Shown here in pieces: positions 1 to 12,800 of a stretch of 64,000 nt of DNA; positions within the stretch are counted from its first letter, which is position 1, and each line of letters begins with the position of its first letter. Origin of the DNA: Phoebastria nigripes (lineage: Eukaryota; Chordata; Aves; Procellariiformes; Diomedeidae); NCBI GenBank assembly GCA_035582835.1, contig JAYKAV010003429.1, positions 53,998-117,997 on the forward strand, in the 5' to 3' direction. The notes below the pieces were generated by a model that was given only the letters and a program-made list of their open reading frames with translations, did no database searches and had not been told where the DNA came from. Made by a program: the position numbers and the translations under genes.

Positions 1-1844
1 TAAACCATAAAGCAGATACTTTATAAACCATAAAACAAACTGCAGTACTGGGTTTATCTTGGCGAAAAGAGCCTTAATGCTCTAACAATTTTTCCTTTAT
101 AAGCAAAGTCCCTATTGCACTGTGGGTGCCAAAAGCATCACATGCTTCTTTTTCTTGANCTCTTTAGTAGGCCCTAAATTTTAGTTGTGATTTATAGCTT
201 CTCAGTANCTAGTTTCTAGTTTCCTACTCAGCAGTATCAGGGTCCTCAAGTTGCTGACCTGCTCAGCAAGCAGTTTAGGGGAAAATTGTGGCACCTGGCT
301 GGTTTTCAAGTGTGCCTGGACCTCCATTATTCTGGAACTTCAGGGTTCAATTATTTCAAACCAAAGCAAATTATCCAGAGAACTGAAATAATAATTAAAA
401 AGAAAAAGAAAGAAAAGAATGAGCAAGTGAATTTGAAAAACAAACCCCTAGTGAACTCTTAAGTACATTGACCAGTATTTGGGGTACTGTCTAACAGGTC
501 ATCAATGTGGTATTTATGCCTTCTGTCCTTGTACTGTGTCGTCCATGTCAAAGCTGACTCAAAGGAAAATGCAACGTGAAGATTCTTTTTTTGAAAAGCT
601 GACTGTGCCATTCAAGGCTTTGACCTTTTCTTTTTTTTTAGTATTAATATAATTTAGAAATAAAGCTATGATTTTCAAATAGTAGCTTACAACTCCATTA
701 CAAGGAGAACAAAAACTAAAGAAAAATGCCTTTTTTCATTACTGCTTTTTGATATCCTTCACCTGATCAGGGGCTAAAGTTGAAATCTAAAACTGATTGC
801 CCAGATGTGCTGAGTTGAGAGTCCTTTCTATTGAAAGAGATAATCAGTTCTTTACTGATTATCTACTTTATTACTTCATTTTTGAACATTTCTGGCTAGC
901 TGGCTTTAGAAAAACCCCTGTGCAAGGTATTAACGCTGCACATGATTTCGTAAAAGGTGTTAGTACTGAGATGTCTGAGACATATGACAGCTTTGTGCAA
1001 AGTGTCCAGCAATCTCAGACAGACTCCTTTTTAATGCCATAAAAATGTTAGGTAGGTTCAGTGTTCAGAGTGACTTCTTTTCAGGTAGATCTTCACTGCT
1101 GCAAAAGATCTGGAATGAGTTTCTTCTGAACTGTAGGTGTCCACCTCCAGTTACTCTCTGTATTGTCAGTGGAGATAAATAGGTACTTTTAAGGAACAAT
1201 TCATGTAACTTGGTTTAGATATCCTCTTCAGTACGAGATGAATCACATCCAGGAATTTTCTGTTTCTCTGAAATGACTATAAAGGACCCTAACTTGTCTT
1301 CAGATACAGACACCTCTGTAGTGTAGATATGTGAAGTTATTTGACAGAAATCCTGCCCTTTCAGTCTGCTAAAGCCTCAAATTTATCAATGAAAATGATG
1401 TTTAATCTGGGCAGCAACACTGGTATGGAATTAGCATTCAGATGTCATTAAAAATCTCTGCAGAGTAACTCAAAGTGCCAAAAAATAATCTACAGTTTTA
1501 ACCTTATTTTAAAGATTTGTGCATGTAGTTTACTTATTTGATAGTAACCAACCTATGATTAATATTTACTGCCAACAGTTGCAGCAACCTCAGAGAAACT
1601 GGTTTTTTACTACCAAATCTAGAATTCTTAGTCACCTCATATCAGGAAACATTAACCAGTTTTTCCTTTGGGGATCTTTCCCCTCCAAAAGCTAGAGAGG
1701 CATACATTGCCTCCTTCTTGTGCTCTAGTTATTCTTTACTGCAATACACCATCTTTCCCATAGGTGAACAAACTGGACCAGTCTTGCCAGTAAGGGGAAC
1801 GTTCAGCTTCTGGTTTCTCCTGCTAGTCTCTCAACCTTTTTATC
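1..1844. other. AT-rich noncoding DNA, nothing recognised
   Basis: No repeat family, RNA gene or exon-like segment was recognised. The longest ATG ORF is 81 codons (797-1042, plus) with no recognisable motif. Short A-rich and T-rich runs only. Confidence 0.6.
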
Positions 1845-1865
1845 TTTTTTTTTTTTTTTTTTTTT
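1845..1865. repeat. Poly-T run (21 T)
   Basis: Uninterrupted T run after a pyrimidine-rich lead-in. No retrotransposon body was recognised next to it, so it is listed as a simple homopolymer. Confidence 0.9.
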
Positions 1866-4800
1866 AACCACACCCTTTTAATCAATTAGATTCTCTCCAT
1901 TGCACAAAGGAAAAGTAAATACATTCAAAGACTATTCATGCCAAGCATAATTTAGGGGTCTTCAGTAAACCCCATGAATCAGAGGCCACCAGACCTGATA
2001 GGATTTGTAAGACTCAAAAGCTGGTTCATGAACAACCCTTTTCTGTGGAGAAAAAATGCTACTTAAGAATTCATTCCTTGCAACTTTATTTGTCTTTAAC
2101 TCTGTATTTGCTAGCTGACACTATACTTGAAACTGTTTTTAATTGGGGGGGTTGTTTTTTTGTTTGGGTGTTTTGCTGTTTTTTTATTCCGCAGGNCATA
2201 AGGAAACATAGCTTACTGTCCTGCAAAATAGTAATTGGAAATGTTAACATATAAGCTGCAGTAGATGGTCAGCAGGTTCAGATAAGTAAATTTCTGCTCT
2301 GATAGCTGAAAAATGCAAGCACTTTAAACTTCTGTTTTATTTTTAAATATCAGTGTGAATCTTGTTAGAGATTCAACCAAACTGTTTGCCCGCAATGAGT
2401 CAAGCTAAATCTTTCATATAAGAGATCAGCTATGACTGTAGGGAGCTTACTTGATTACTTTGGAACCAGANGTAATGAAAATAAACATTTTTTTCTATGA
2501 AATCGGTAAGTTATAATCAAATGGTTAAGGCTGTGATGTGTGGCAAATTCCTGAATTATGTTTTCCCTAGATTGGGATCACATGTGAGGCAGCAGCACAT
2601 TTCTCTATGGCTGTTTGCATTAGATGAATGCTGCTCGAGGGCATGGCAGTGGAATTGGCTTCCATCACTTACACAGTTATATAATGTACTTGGAATGGAA
2701 AAAGGATGCCTCTCCATTAGAGAATCCAAAAAGCTGTGTCCCTTACTGAACCCAGTGTTTAATATGCAGGGGAGAACCGTGAGAGGGGGAAGGCAAGGAG
2801 AGGGTGAGCTGTAACATAGTGCTTTTACACAGCTTCATAACAGTTTGGGTGTTTGTTGTTTTGTTGTTTTTTTTTTTCTTTTCCTATGCTGTGCCTGAGC
2901 ATACTAATTGCTTCTTTTCCTCTTCCTTGTTAGTTCTGTAAGTGCTTCAAACACTGTACTGTGCACGATGCCTTACACTGAAGGTGAAAGTGTGAAGGTC
3001 AGCTGGTAGGATGACATCTCTTTAGCAGAAAGGTTTTACCCTCTAGTATTCTTTACACATGGTCTTTTCAGTTATAGCTGTACTGTGTATTTCATTTTTA
3101 ACTTGAATGGATGGTCTGTTTCCGAGGGACATTGTTTCTTTTTGTTCCTTTGTTGGGTGGTCTTTTTTTCTAACTAACTAGTGTGTGTAGGTCATNTGAA
3201 TTGTGGCCAGAAGTTTTCCTTGGAAGCCTTGGCTTGAATTTATTTGAATGAGGGGCCCAGCACTGTTCTATAAGAATGCCTTTATGAAAGGCCCATTGTT
3301 GAAATTTTGGAACGGTGGAGAATATATTAGTGCATCCCTGAGATATAAAGTGACTTTAAAATGATAGTATGGCACCATGTATTTGTGTTTCCTTTACTCT
3401 TTCTCAGATGGGCTCAATTATCAGTCAAAAAAAAAAAAAAAATCTTTTCCAAATGCCGGGTCGACAAAATCAGCCTAGAATCGGACAGCCAAGCTAACGT
3501 GTGTTTTCTGATGATACATACTTTGTGCTTGTAACCTAATTAAAATCTTTGTTGCTGTTTGAATTTGAAAAGAAATCATGCTCGTTTTCTTGTATGTGAG
3601 CAGTGAGAGTGGCAAACTCACTCTTCTACAGAAAAAATGAGTGTGGGAATTAGAAACAGTAGTCATTAATAAGATCCAGATTTACCCTTGTCATTGGTTT
3701 GACCTTCTATCTGCTTTGAGTTGATGTTCCTGGTGTGCCTTGTAAAAGAATTTTAATTCATGAGACACACATAAAACCTGATGACTATNAGGTATTGAAG
3801 AAAATGAAGCATTTGCACTTATTATTCTGATCTATTAGCTGTCAATGATAGACAGGTGTCTTGAATAGATACAGGTACATTTTATATTAGTAGTTATAAA
3901 GAATACCTGTAAATGGTCTGCATATAAATCACCTGCTGTACTGCAGCTGCATCAAAACAGCATGATCTTGAGGATACAAAATCATGACGGTTTTGAAAGT
4001 GAATACAAATAATGTACTTTACAAAGCCGATTTGTACTTTGTTTCTTGTTGATAGAATGTTAATATTGGCAAGTCTGAGATACATTGTCTTTCTCTTACT
4101 TTAAGTTTTGGTGTTCTAATGCTTTAAGTGCATTTTGTATGGTTAAATACAAACATTATATTGATTTAAAGTGTTAGGAATGAAGCATTTTAGTGTAGGT
4201 GAATTTAACATATTACATTTTTCACAACATGTCAGCATTAATAGGAGCTCTAGTATATAACAACATGAATAGTGACATCTGTGCACTATCCATTAAGAAG
4301 ATTTAATAAATCAAAAATCCAAGTCAATCAACAACAATATTGCAAATAATTATAACTTTCAAATAATTAAATTAGAAGAATGAATATTAATGGTTAAATC
4401 AAATTACATTGGCATATACAGTTTATCAGTACAAAGCACAACAGAAAAATCTGCAGTCATTTATAAAGATTCAAAATACTGGAATTCTTTTTAACCTCAA
4501 AAGAAAGTTTTGGCATACTTAGTATGAAGTAGCTGGACTGCTGAACAAATATTATAGATCTATTTGCCCTGAATTTTCAGTTCACAGTTTTGATCTTCAG
4601 AGCTAAAATTGCTTCTCAGATGGTGCAGTTTTCCCATACGTAGTAAGCAAGAATACAATTGATTTATGGTGTATGTCTGTTGCTAAACAGCTACTAATCA
4701 GGTATTAGAAATAGGCTGTCACAGAGAACATCCTTTATTTGGTTTCTAGTTTTGCAGTATCTTAGTTATCTATTTTTATTTTCACCTATCCATTCACATG

Positions 4801-5246
4801 TTTACCTTTTTTTCCCATTTACCTGCAATATTTGGACTTATAATATGGCTTGTTTTGGCAATAGCTGACCTACATAACAAAATATTATGAACAGGTGTGT
4901 AATCATAAATATTTACACTTTCCTTTATGCAGAAATACTTGCGTGTTAAAATTACACAAATTTTATATCAGCATAATAATAATTAAATTATTTATAAACA
5001 TATGCACTGTAGTTTTATACCAATATATATCCCTCTGTACATCCATCTGGCATTAATCAGTAATAGGTAAATTACTGTAATTTTAGCACAAAAGAAATAA
5101 ATGTCAGCTATGGACTGCATAGTATTATTGTATCCACTTACCTTTCACCACAGATTTCACACAGGGCTATACTAGATGCAAGAAACTTTATCTTTACTGG
5201 TATTCAGTTTTGTTAGCATAGATCTAATATTTGTTTTCATTGAACT
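1866..5246. other. AT-rich noncoding DNA with scattered small ORFs
   Basis: Contains an A15 run near 3427-3441 and a 105-codon plus-strand ORF at 2497-2814. That ORF has no recognisable domain, and its composition matches its surroundings, so it is not called a gene. No known repeat was recognised. Confidence 0.55.
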
Positions 5247-5400
5247 ATACATATAGATATATATATATAAAAATTCTTAGACACACATATATATGAATTG
5301 GCCAGAGATCATTCTTAGTAGCTATATATATATATAGGGGGATATAGGTGTAGATATGGATATAGATACACATACACCTACATACACATATGCACAAAGC
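5247..5400. repeat. TA/ACATA-rich microsatellite cluster
   Basis: Two short (TA)n blocks (about 5258-5270 and 5323-5336) are separated by unique sequence. They are followed by an imperfect GATATAG/ACATACAC-type tract to about 5395. The cluster is interrupted and therefore probably old. Confidence 0.8.
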
Positions 5401-5914
5401 AATGTATGTATACAGTAACTCTAAGAATAATCCTCATATCATCCTAGAAACAGATTTTTTTTGTTGTGAAAAGCCTCTATTGTTAAAAAAGCCAACATAC
5501 CAACAGTAAGTGAAAAGGATATGTTAAACAATACATTTTCTGTATTCATTTCCTTCCGATATAGAGTTCACCAAAATTAATTAAGTTCAGTATGTTGTAA
5601 ATGGGAAATAAATAGACAGAGTTTCCACTTAATTGAAATAGATTAAATCATGAGATCTGAGCTTTTTTTCTGGAAGCTTATTCATTTACTCTTCAGCAGA
5701 AAAAAAACAGTTTTCAGCCAAAAAAGTGTATTCAAATTTGGAAACGTCCCTTGTCCCGGAATGGAAAACCTGTGTCAGTCAGTAACATACAGACTGGCAC
5801 TGAAGGGCGGTACAAGTTGCCCATTGAGATCACAGTGAGTCAGGAGACAATTTGCTTTTAAGCAGAGATGCAGATCCAAGACAATGACCGTACATGCAAG
5901 AGGAAAGTGATGAT

Positions 5915-6062
5915 TTGTCTAAATCAGGCCTTTATTTAGCCAGCCAGTGACAGCCGGCACCGGCTGCAGTGGGATGGACGGGCTGGATCGTCCGGCAGCT
6001 CTGCCTCAGGTCACAGGGGAACATGGACCCACCAGAACCGTCAGAGGACAAAAAGCTATGCC
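5915..6062 (-). other. GC-rich islet with minus-strand AATAAA and a perfect hairpin
   Basis: A block of about 130 bp is much richer in G+C and CpG than its flanks. Read on the minus strand, the GC-rich part runs into AATAAA (5931-5936) and then AT-rich DNA, like the 3' end of a transcript or an LTR R/U5 edge. A perfect 7-bp inverted repeat with a 2-nt spacer lies at 5951-5966 (CAGCCGG/CCGGCTG). No protein match was recognised. It could be a degraded LTR piece, a retroposed 3' UTR, or a chance GC-rich patch. Confidence 0.35.
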
Positions 6063-9000
6063 AAGTGGAAGCAGAGAAGGATCTTGAAATGAAGTTGTAT
6101 CTTAGGCCACCTTTTCTGTAGTAATAGGTTGGATTTGCATGTCAGAAAATACAAACAAAATTGCACGTTCACTTTCTAATGTGACTCTGCTTTTCTGTAG
6201 GGCTCTTAACCATTTAATTAATGTTGAAAGTATTGCAAATAAAATATAAAAGTACTTTGTGGTTGAGACCAACTGATGGCAAATTATTATTCTAAAGAAC
6301 ATTTATTCTTGTCCCAATAGCTTTAACTCTCAAGCACATGCACCTGTTTCTCATCTGGCCGAACAGTAAATCACTAGAGAATATACAAAAAACATTTCCT
6401 TCTTTCATTTACAGATTTGTCTTTACTATTTCATTTTTCTGTTATCAGTTGTTCTGTTTCTGAGTGGGTATTGAGTGGGTAGTGTCAGGGTGACAAGGAT
6501 GTGTAACATTTTAGGATCCAGTACACCTTTTTTTGCACAAGATGGGTAGAACTTTTGGCTAACAACAAACTTAGTTGACCGTTGGCAAGTGGCTAGTCAA
6601 TTGAAAAATACTTATATTCATATAGAAACAGAATGAGGAATCTGTGTGGTTCATAGAAACGAAATGTGCAAAGTGCTTTGTTCACACTTTAGAGTGGATA
6701 TGCTTGACATCCTTTGTGAAATGTTAATAATAAATATACATTTACACAAATGGATTATCACATCACAGGACCCCAAAAGACAATATGCATATGACTTTTC
6801 ACATGTGTAATTATTAAAATAAATAAACCTACAAAATGCAAAAAATAAAAGATGTTTCATTCAAATATTAAGAAATACTAGGCTTAAGTTTTACCAAGCA
6901 ACCTGAATTTGATCCTTCTGTGTGGCTGAGGTACCTTTTCAAGGCAAGATTTGGTACCTGTGGAGCAAAAAATAATTCAAGTGCTGTGTTTTGCGGGGAA
7001 ATGTACATGGCATCCAAACCAAAAAGAAACTCACATTTCTTTCTGCACCAGGTTGGGTTTTTTCCTAACTTTTTGTTGTGACTTGTTTTTTATATTAATG
7101 AAAGAATCAAGATCTCATCTGGTGTCAAATGTCTTTAAATCCTCCCAGACATTTATCTGTATCTAGAATGTGATTTGCATAGATGGATCCAATCCTTGGT
7201 TAGGCAGGAAAGCCTTTCGTATAACTCGAGATTGATATAAAAATGATCTTTACGTTCCTCCAGTCTTTAGTTGTTTGGATTCCATGCTGCGTCTTGACAG
7301 GTGTCTTCTCTTGCTTCAGTGAAACAGTTTTAGCATGGCTTTCGTGATTCAGTTCAATTATCATTTTTCCAACTTATTTCAACCAGTCCATTTTTATAAT
7401 CTTTCAAGTCCCGTTTGAGTTCTAACCTTATTTTGGAAATATATTATCATTCTGTCTCAACATTGTTGCTTCAAAAACATTTTTTTAGGATTGAATNTTT
7501 TTTTTTTTTTGTCTGTTTGGGATTTTTTCAAAATAATACAATATGACACCCTTTAAAGTAAATAGCATTAACACAATATAATGTCTTTCATGATAGTTTG
7601 CAAACGGGTTATTTAAAGCTTATTTACAAACAGTTCTTTGCATCCATATCATTTATTCAGTGCATTAATAGATTTGTCATTTTTACCTCTACAAAAAATT
7701 ACAAATATGATATTATTTTGTCACTGTAAATGTTTCTATTGTATCCTCTAAACTGAATGGGCTTTGTCTGGTGTCTAGCTTCAGTGCTGAAAGAACTTAC
7801 CATTTTTTGTTAGTGTTGGTTTCATTAACATTTTAATTAACTTTTTTCATCAACATCATTATGAATTAATGAATTCTTACTACTTTCTCTAAAACAAAAC
7901 AATAAAAATATAAAACAACTCCATCAATTCACATGTTTAAAAGATCAGGCAAGTGGAAAAAGTCTGTTCTATGCAGACATATAGATTTAATTATTTAAAT
8001 ACTTAAATAATAAATATTTATGTATGGTTATTTAATAATAAATCATTTTTAAAATATTTAATAAGCTGTACATTATTATTAGTTTTTCATTCTAGATACT
8101 TTCTTAGTCTTCATCACCACATTATCTAATCACCTAATTTAGCTCTAATTTATTTCCCACATATGGTTTCACCAGGGTAAAGCAAATTAATCTTATTTAT
8201 TTAATGTTACCATTTACAGTTTTAATTCCCTTCTACTGAGCCCGTATTATACATATATCATGATAGTGAATTACTGATTTTCTGGGCTGTTGTTTTACCT
8301 GCTTCTGAGCACAAGAGTAGAATTGTGTAATATTTCAAATCTTAAAAAAATGTTTTATTTTTATTATTATTATTTTTTACTCTGTTTGTCTGAATCTACT
8401 GATAAGATTACCCAAAAGAAGGCATTTTCCTGTTATTCCCATTCCTATTTGTCCATATGTCACAGTGGCATTATCTTTAGGGCATCTGTAAGCAACTATT
8501 TTATATGAATTCTCCATATTTTTATTTTAGCAGAAACTGTCCAAGTGGCTACCACAGGTTATGCTTACAGAATTTGTTTTAGCACTCATACACAATCCTG
8601 GTCAGTGAGCTCCTGGCAAAAAATGGAAATCCCATGAATCTAATGGAAATAGAGGCACCAGAGCATACTTTGGTGGTTTTATGTCCTCTCATGCACAACC
8701 AGTGTTCTTTGCTTCCCTGGATGCCCCAAGTCAAAATAACCCAATATAGTAAGGAAGAGATAGGGATGCTATGAAAGAAAGTAAAATACCGTGATTAAAA
8801 GAGGATCTGTTGAATATAAATATGACTTGTATCTAGAAAGCTTAAGAGGCTCTCTAGTTCCTAGCTAATATAACAAATATGTTTTCTGAATGTCCAGAGC
8901 AGCTGTGTGCTCTCACAAACAATTATGCAAAAACCATGGGACTTGAAGCAAGAATATTTGTATGCATGCTGGTGTCTTGTTGGCAAGACTGGACTTTTAA

Positions 9001-9517
9001 AATGCATTTCTGCACAGTATATGATGAATTATTCTGCAGATTAATTCTGTTGTTTATAGGTTGCTGTAGGCCACTCATGAAGTCATGAGCATGGTCATTC
9101 AAATACAGAACACTTATAAATTCTGGCATCAAAGAATACACATAAACTTCTTGCCATGCAACACTAACTTGAAACACTCAAGCTGAATATTAATGTCTGT
9201 GCCAGGTGTTGTGAAATAATTTGGCTTTTCTTATGAAAGCAATGAAACATGTGACTGTAACTGACAATTCTTGTTGGCACTGATGTGCTTGAAACATTTA
9301 CTTTGTTCACATAACAAGAGAGAGATGACAGCAATTTCTGGATCCAGGAAAATTATTAAAATAAACCGTAGTGATAGTTTAAAGAAATCACACATGTGGT
9401 CAAAATTGTAGGCTCATATTGTGGAAGATGATGTTTTAAACTGATCATATCTCCTATCTCCTTCCTTTGGTGCACTTAGATCTTAACAATCCTTGAAGAG
9501 GTTTGGGTTTTTTGGGT

Positions 9518-9519
<2 letters not shown>
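6063..9519. other. AT-rich noncoding DNA
   Basis: Very AT-rich throughout, with TTTAAATA/TATTTA-type tracts around 7980-8060 and a short TTA run near 8355-8375. No repeat family, RNA gene or exon was recognised. ORFs are at most 84 codons. Confidence 0.6.

Positions 9520-9582
<63 letters not shown>
9520..9582. repeat. Long poly-T homopolymer (63 T)
   Basis: Sixty-three consecutive T follow a short G/T-rich lead. It is the longest pure homopolymer in the window. Avian CR1 does not leave poly-A tails, so this is not a normal CR1 tail. A processed transcript or replication slippage are alternatives. The exact length is unreliable in most assemblies. Confidence 0.9.
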
Positions 9583-9586
<4 letters not shown>

Positions 9587-12500
9587 GCTATAAATATATG
9601 CTCTTCAGTGCTAAAACACTAAGTGCTATGTTTAGCCCAGAGTGATTCTTTATGAGTAATAACACCCTGACAAGAATGGAAGTGCTGGCAAACCCTTGAT
9701 TAAAATGTNGTGAAGATCATGGCTGTTATACAGGGCTTTTAAGTAGGAGTCCCTCTGCATCTGATTGTGATGCTGCTAAGAGCAGTGAGATGCTGGGGTG
9801 TCTTGTGCCTGGGCAGGAGAGGGGTCTGTGAATTTAAAAAGGACATGGTCCGTGCAAGTGCAGCAAGTCAAGGTAAAATTTGAAGCATGTTTATCAAAGC
9901 CTCTATTAGTAGGCTTGTATTTAGGATTGATCTGTAAATTAATTGTGAATGAAATTTTATTATAACAGATAAAATGTTCTGTTCTCTGATATGGAGTGCG
10001 GTTGCAATTTCAAATCTGGCTTTAACAAACCTTTTCAGCTCATTATTTCTAGCCACCTTTTGAGTAGTCACATGTTTTCTACAGAGCAAGGAATACTTGC
10101 ACGGTAAGAATAGAGACGGAAGCAAACAAACAGGCTATCCAGAAAGCACCTGTGCTGCTCTCCCAGCAGGATCTCAATAATGGTATTTGAATTTGGTGAT
10201 TGAAGCTGTGAGGTCTCCTAGCAAGGAACTCATATGCACTTAGTGACTCCCTTTTAAAAATCCATTTGTAATAAATTATTTCATGGCAGTCCTTTAATTA
10301 TTTACGATACCAAATGGTCATTCAACATTCTGACTCATAGCTTGATCCACTTAGATAAGCACAGCTATGCACTGCATGGCTTTCAAATGCGCTAGATATT
10401 TTTACTTTACTCAAGCCTGGTTTAAAATGCTATACAAATTGCAAGCAGAGGCCAAAAGGGATTAGCTGGTGTAAAATCTAAGCCATACCTTAAGACTGTA
10501 TCACTGAAAGTATGCCTATATCATATATATATAAGTACGTATATAAAAGTAGCTATACTGTGTTCAGAGTAAGTTTGTTTTAAATAAATACATAAATATT
10601 GTTTATACTCTTTTAAGTTTTTTTTTTTTTGTTTACTCATTTTCCTTAAACATGCTTACTTGATTAAAATTCTGTACTATGATTAAAACATAAAATAATA
10701 CATTCATGATAAACTCAATACTGTGAGCATAACCAGTGAGGTTGCATTTCAGATATTTATCTCCCTCTTGGAAATTAAGCTATGGAGAGCTACCAGGCCA
10801 ATCTTATGCAGTAGTTAACAAACCCTCCAGTAAATTATGGTCTATCTTGAAGAAATTGTGCATTCAGAATGGAAATGGACCTGCTTGCAAAATTAGAGTG
10901 TATCCTGGGATAAGGTGAAGAAACCTTTTTTTTTTTTTTGTTATGTAGAAAACTAGCTAGCATCATTAGAGTCTTCAAATATGACATTGACAATTGAGAT
11001 GAGCATCTGGTAACATTTGATAATGGTCTACCACTGGAAATAAGGTAATATATTTCTCCATAATGGTTCACTGCCAACAGCACTCATTTATGAGTGCAAC
11101 AAGATGACCATTTATTTTCCCAGTTGGGCAATGTTGCAGATTTGTGTTCTCTTCCTTTTGGTGAAGATCTTAAATGGCTATTAAAGATATATTATTGCAA
11201 ACTAAGTGCATTGCTTTCAAATACTCTGTGTGACAATTCCTTGTTGTAATTATGTTTTAATGTCAAACACTTTGCAGATATATTCACGTAGGAATGTATC
11301 TGAAGTTGCAGAATCCAGCTCTTTCCTCCTTACTACAAATACATGCTTTCTGCATTCAAAGGGTAAAAGCATAAATTTTCTATTGTATGCTGGCGGAAAG
11401 CTGTGAATTGTGTTCTTTTAACAATGAAAAAATCAGCTTAAAGCTGATTCATATGCAATTAAAACAGCGTCTTTGTTTCTGCCACCTCTGAAGTAGAAAA
11501 TGCTCTAGGGCCTGGATTCACCACCAAACTTACCTAAGGAAATGTTGCTGAACTATGCACATTTAGGAACTAATCTTAATTATGAATCAAATGTTACTTT
11601 TTCTTTCATTTTCAGCAGCGGTGGTGTGTTTCTGAGTGTAGCAGAAATTCACAACTGTTGGGGCGAACATCTGATGTTGGTTTAGGTCAGGATCTCGTGC
11701 CTCTAGACTTCTTGTATAACTAAGAGAGAAAGTAGGCATGCTTCGACATTGCAGGAGTAGCTGGGTTAGCTCTCAGCCTCCTTGTGTTGTCACAAGATTA
11801 TGACAGCTTTGTTAAAAGCTTTCTCCTCTTGTCTCATTTCTAGTGTGTCGAGAGGAGAAGCTAGGTAATTCCAGTTCTCTGTAAGAACATCTGTGTTGAA
11901 GTGCCAGCTAGGACCAAGACAGTGTGTCAAGAAAGACTAGCAAGTAGCAACTGTTTTTCATTGCAGTAGTCTGGATTTGATAATTTAGAAGATCACTCCA
12001 GCTGTGCTTTTCCTAGCTAAGATACTGTGAGGAAGTCTGGGGACTTTATATGATCACTGAGAGTATAACGTACTTTGCTGAACAAAGTAATAGTGTATGC
12101 TACTCTTGCCTTTTCAGTTAAAAAGATCTTTTTCTTTTTTTAAGCATGTGTGTGTGTACGTGGGGAGGGTGAAGGACAGTAAGCTTGTTCATGATAAATG
12201 AGTTGCTGCAGCAAAAGGCATTGTATTGCTTACTATGTCTACTTGTCGTTAAGGAGAAATACAGTTGTAACAGCATTTCAGTTTCTGCATTACATGCATT
12301 TAAGTGCCTGTCCACTAAGGACGCCTGCTTCCACTGATTCAAGACAGGAAAGTTGGCATATTATTCCCCAGTGCTCTAAACTCGATGTTGGCTTCTATTA
12401 AATGCTGCCAGACAGGCAGAACAATATTTGAAACAAGACTGTTTGAACTAAAATGTAATTGGACTCATTTAAAGTCTTATTACAATGAAATCTGACTTCC

Positions 12501-12594
12501 TCCTTGTAATTTGACTTGTAGAAACCTCTCAAAAAACATTACCTTTTGCCACAGGCTGTAAATTTAAATTCTGCACTAGGTAAGCATAATGAGA
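9583..12594. other. AT-rich noncoding DNA
   Basis: No recognisable repeat body or gene. It contains a T run near 10619-10630, a TA-rich patch near 10517-10550, and a short perfect inverted repeat at 11431-11449 (listed separately). Confidence 0.55.
11431..11449. repeat. Perfect 9-bp inverted repeat, 1-nt spacer
   Basis: AATCAGCTT and its reverse complement AAGCTGATT are separated by a single A, followed within a few bases by ATATGCAAT, an octamer-like motif. It could form a small cruciform or bind a dimeric factor. A 19-bp near-palindrome also arises by chance at this scale. Confidence 0.7.
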
Positions 12595-12800
12595 AAAGAA
12601 AGTTCTGATATGGCTGGAGATCATATCAGCTCTGGCTTGATTAATTATTTCCACACGATCAATCAGCACCTTATTTAGATAACTGGAGGCACTCACTAGT
12701 TAATTTGTGAGAGTAGAACAATGAGGGCAAGCATTTATATGGTCAGTCAATACTCCAATTAGTGTTAGAAAGTCAAATGCCGGTTTGAAAATAGCTAGTA
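12595..12800. promoter_or_regulatory. Candidate conserved noncoding element (homeodomain-site rich)
   Basis: This is a non-repetitive stretch with several developmental-factor-like words close together: GATTAATTA, CGATCAATCA (PBX/HOX-like), GATAACTGG (GATA-like) and CCAATTAGTG. It contains no microsatellite or recognisable transposon. This is a pattern impression only, since conservation cannot be judged from one sequence. Confidence 0.2.

Noticed and set aside
2497..2814. 105-codon plus-strand ORF
   Set aside because: No recognised domain or splice context. This length is common by chance among six frames over 64 kb.
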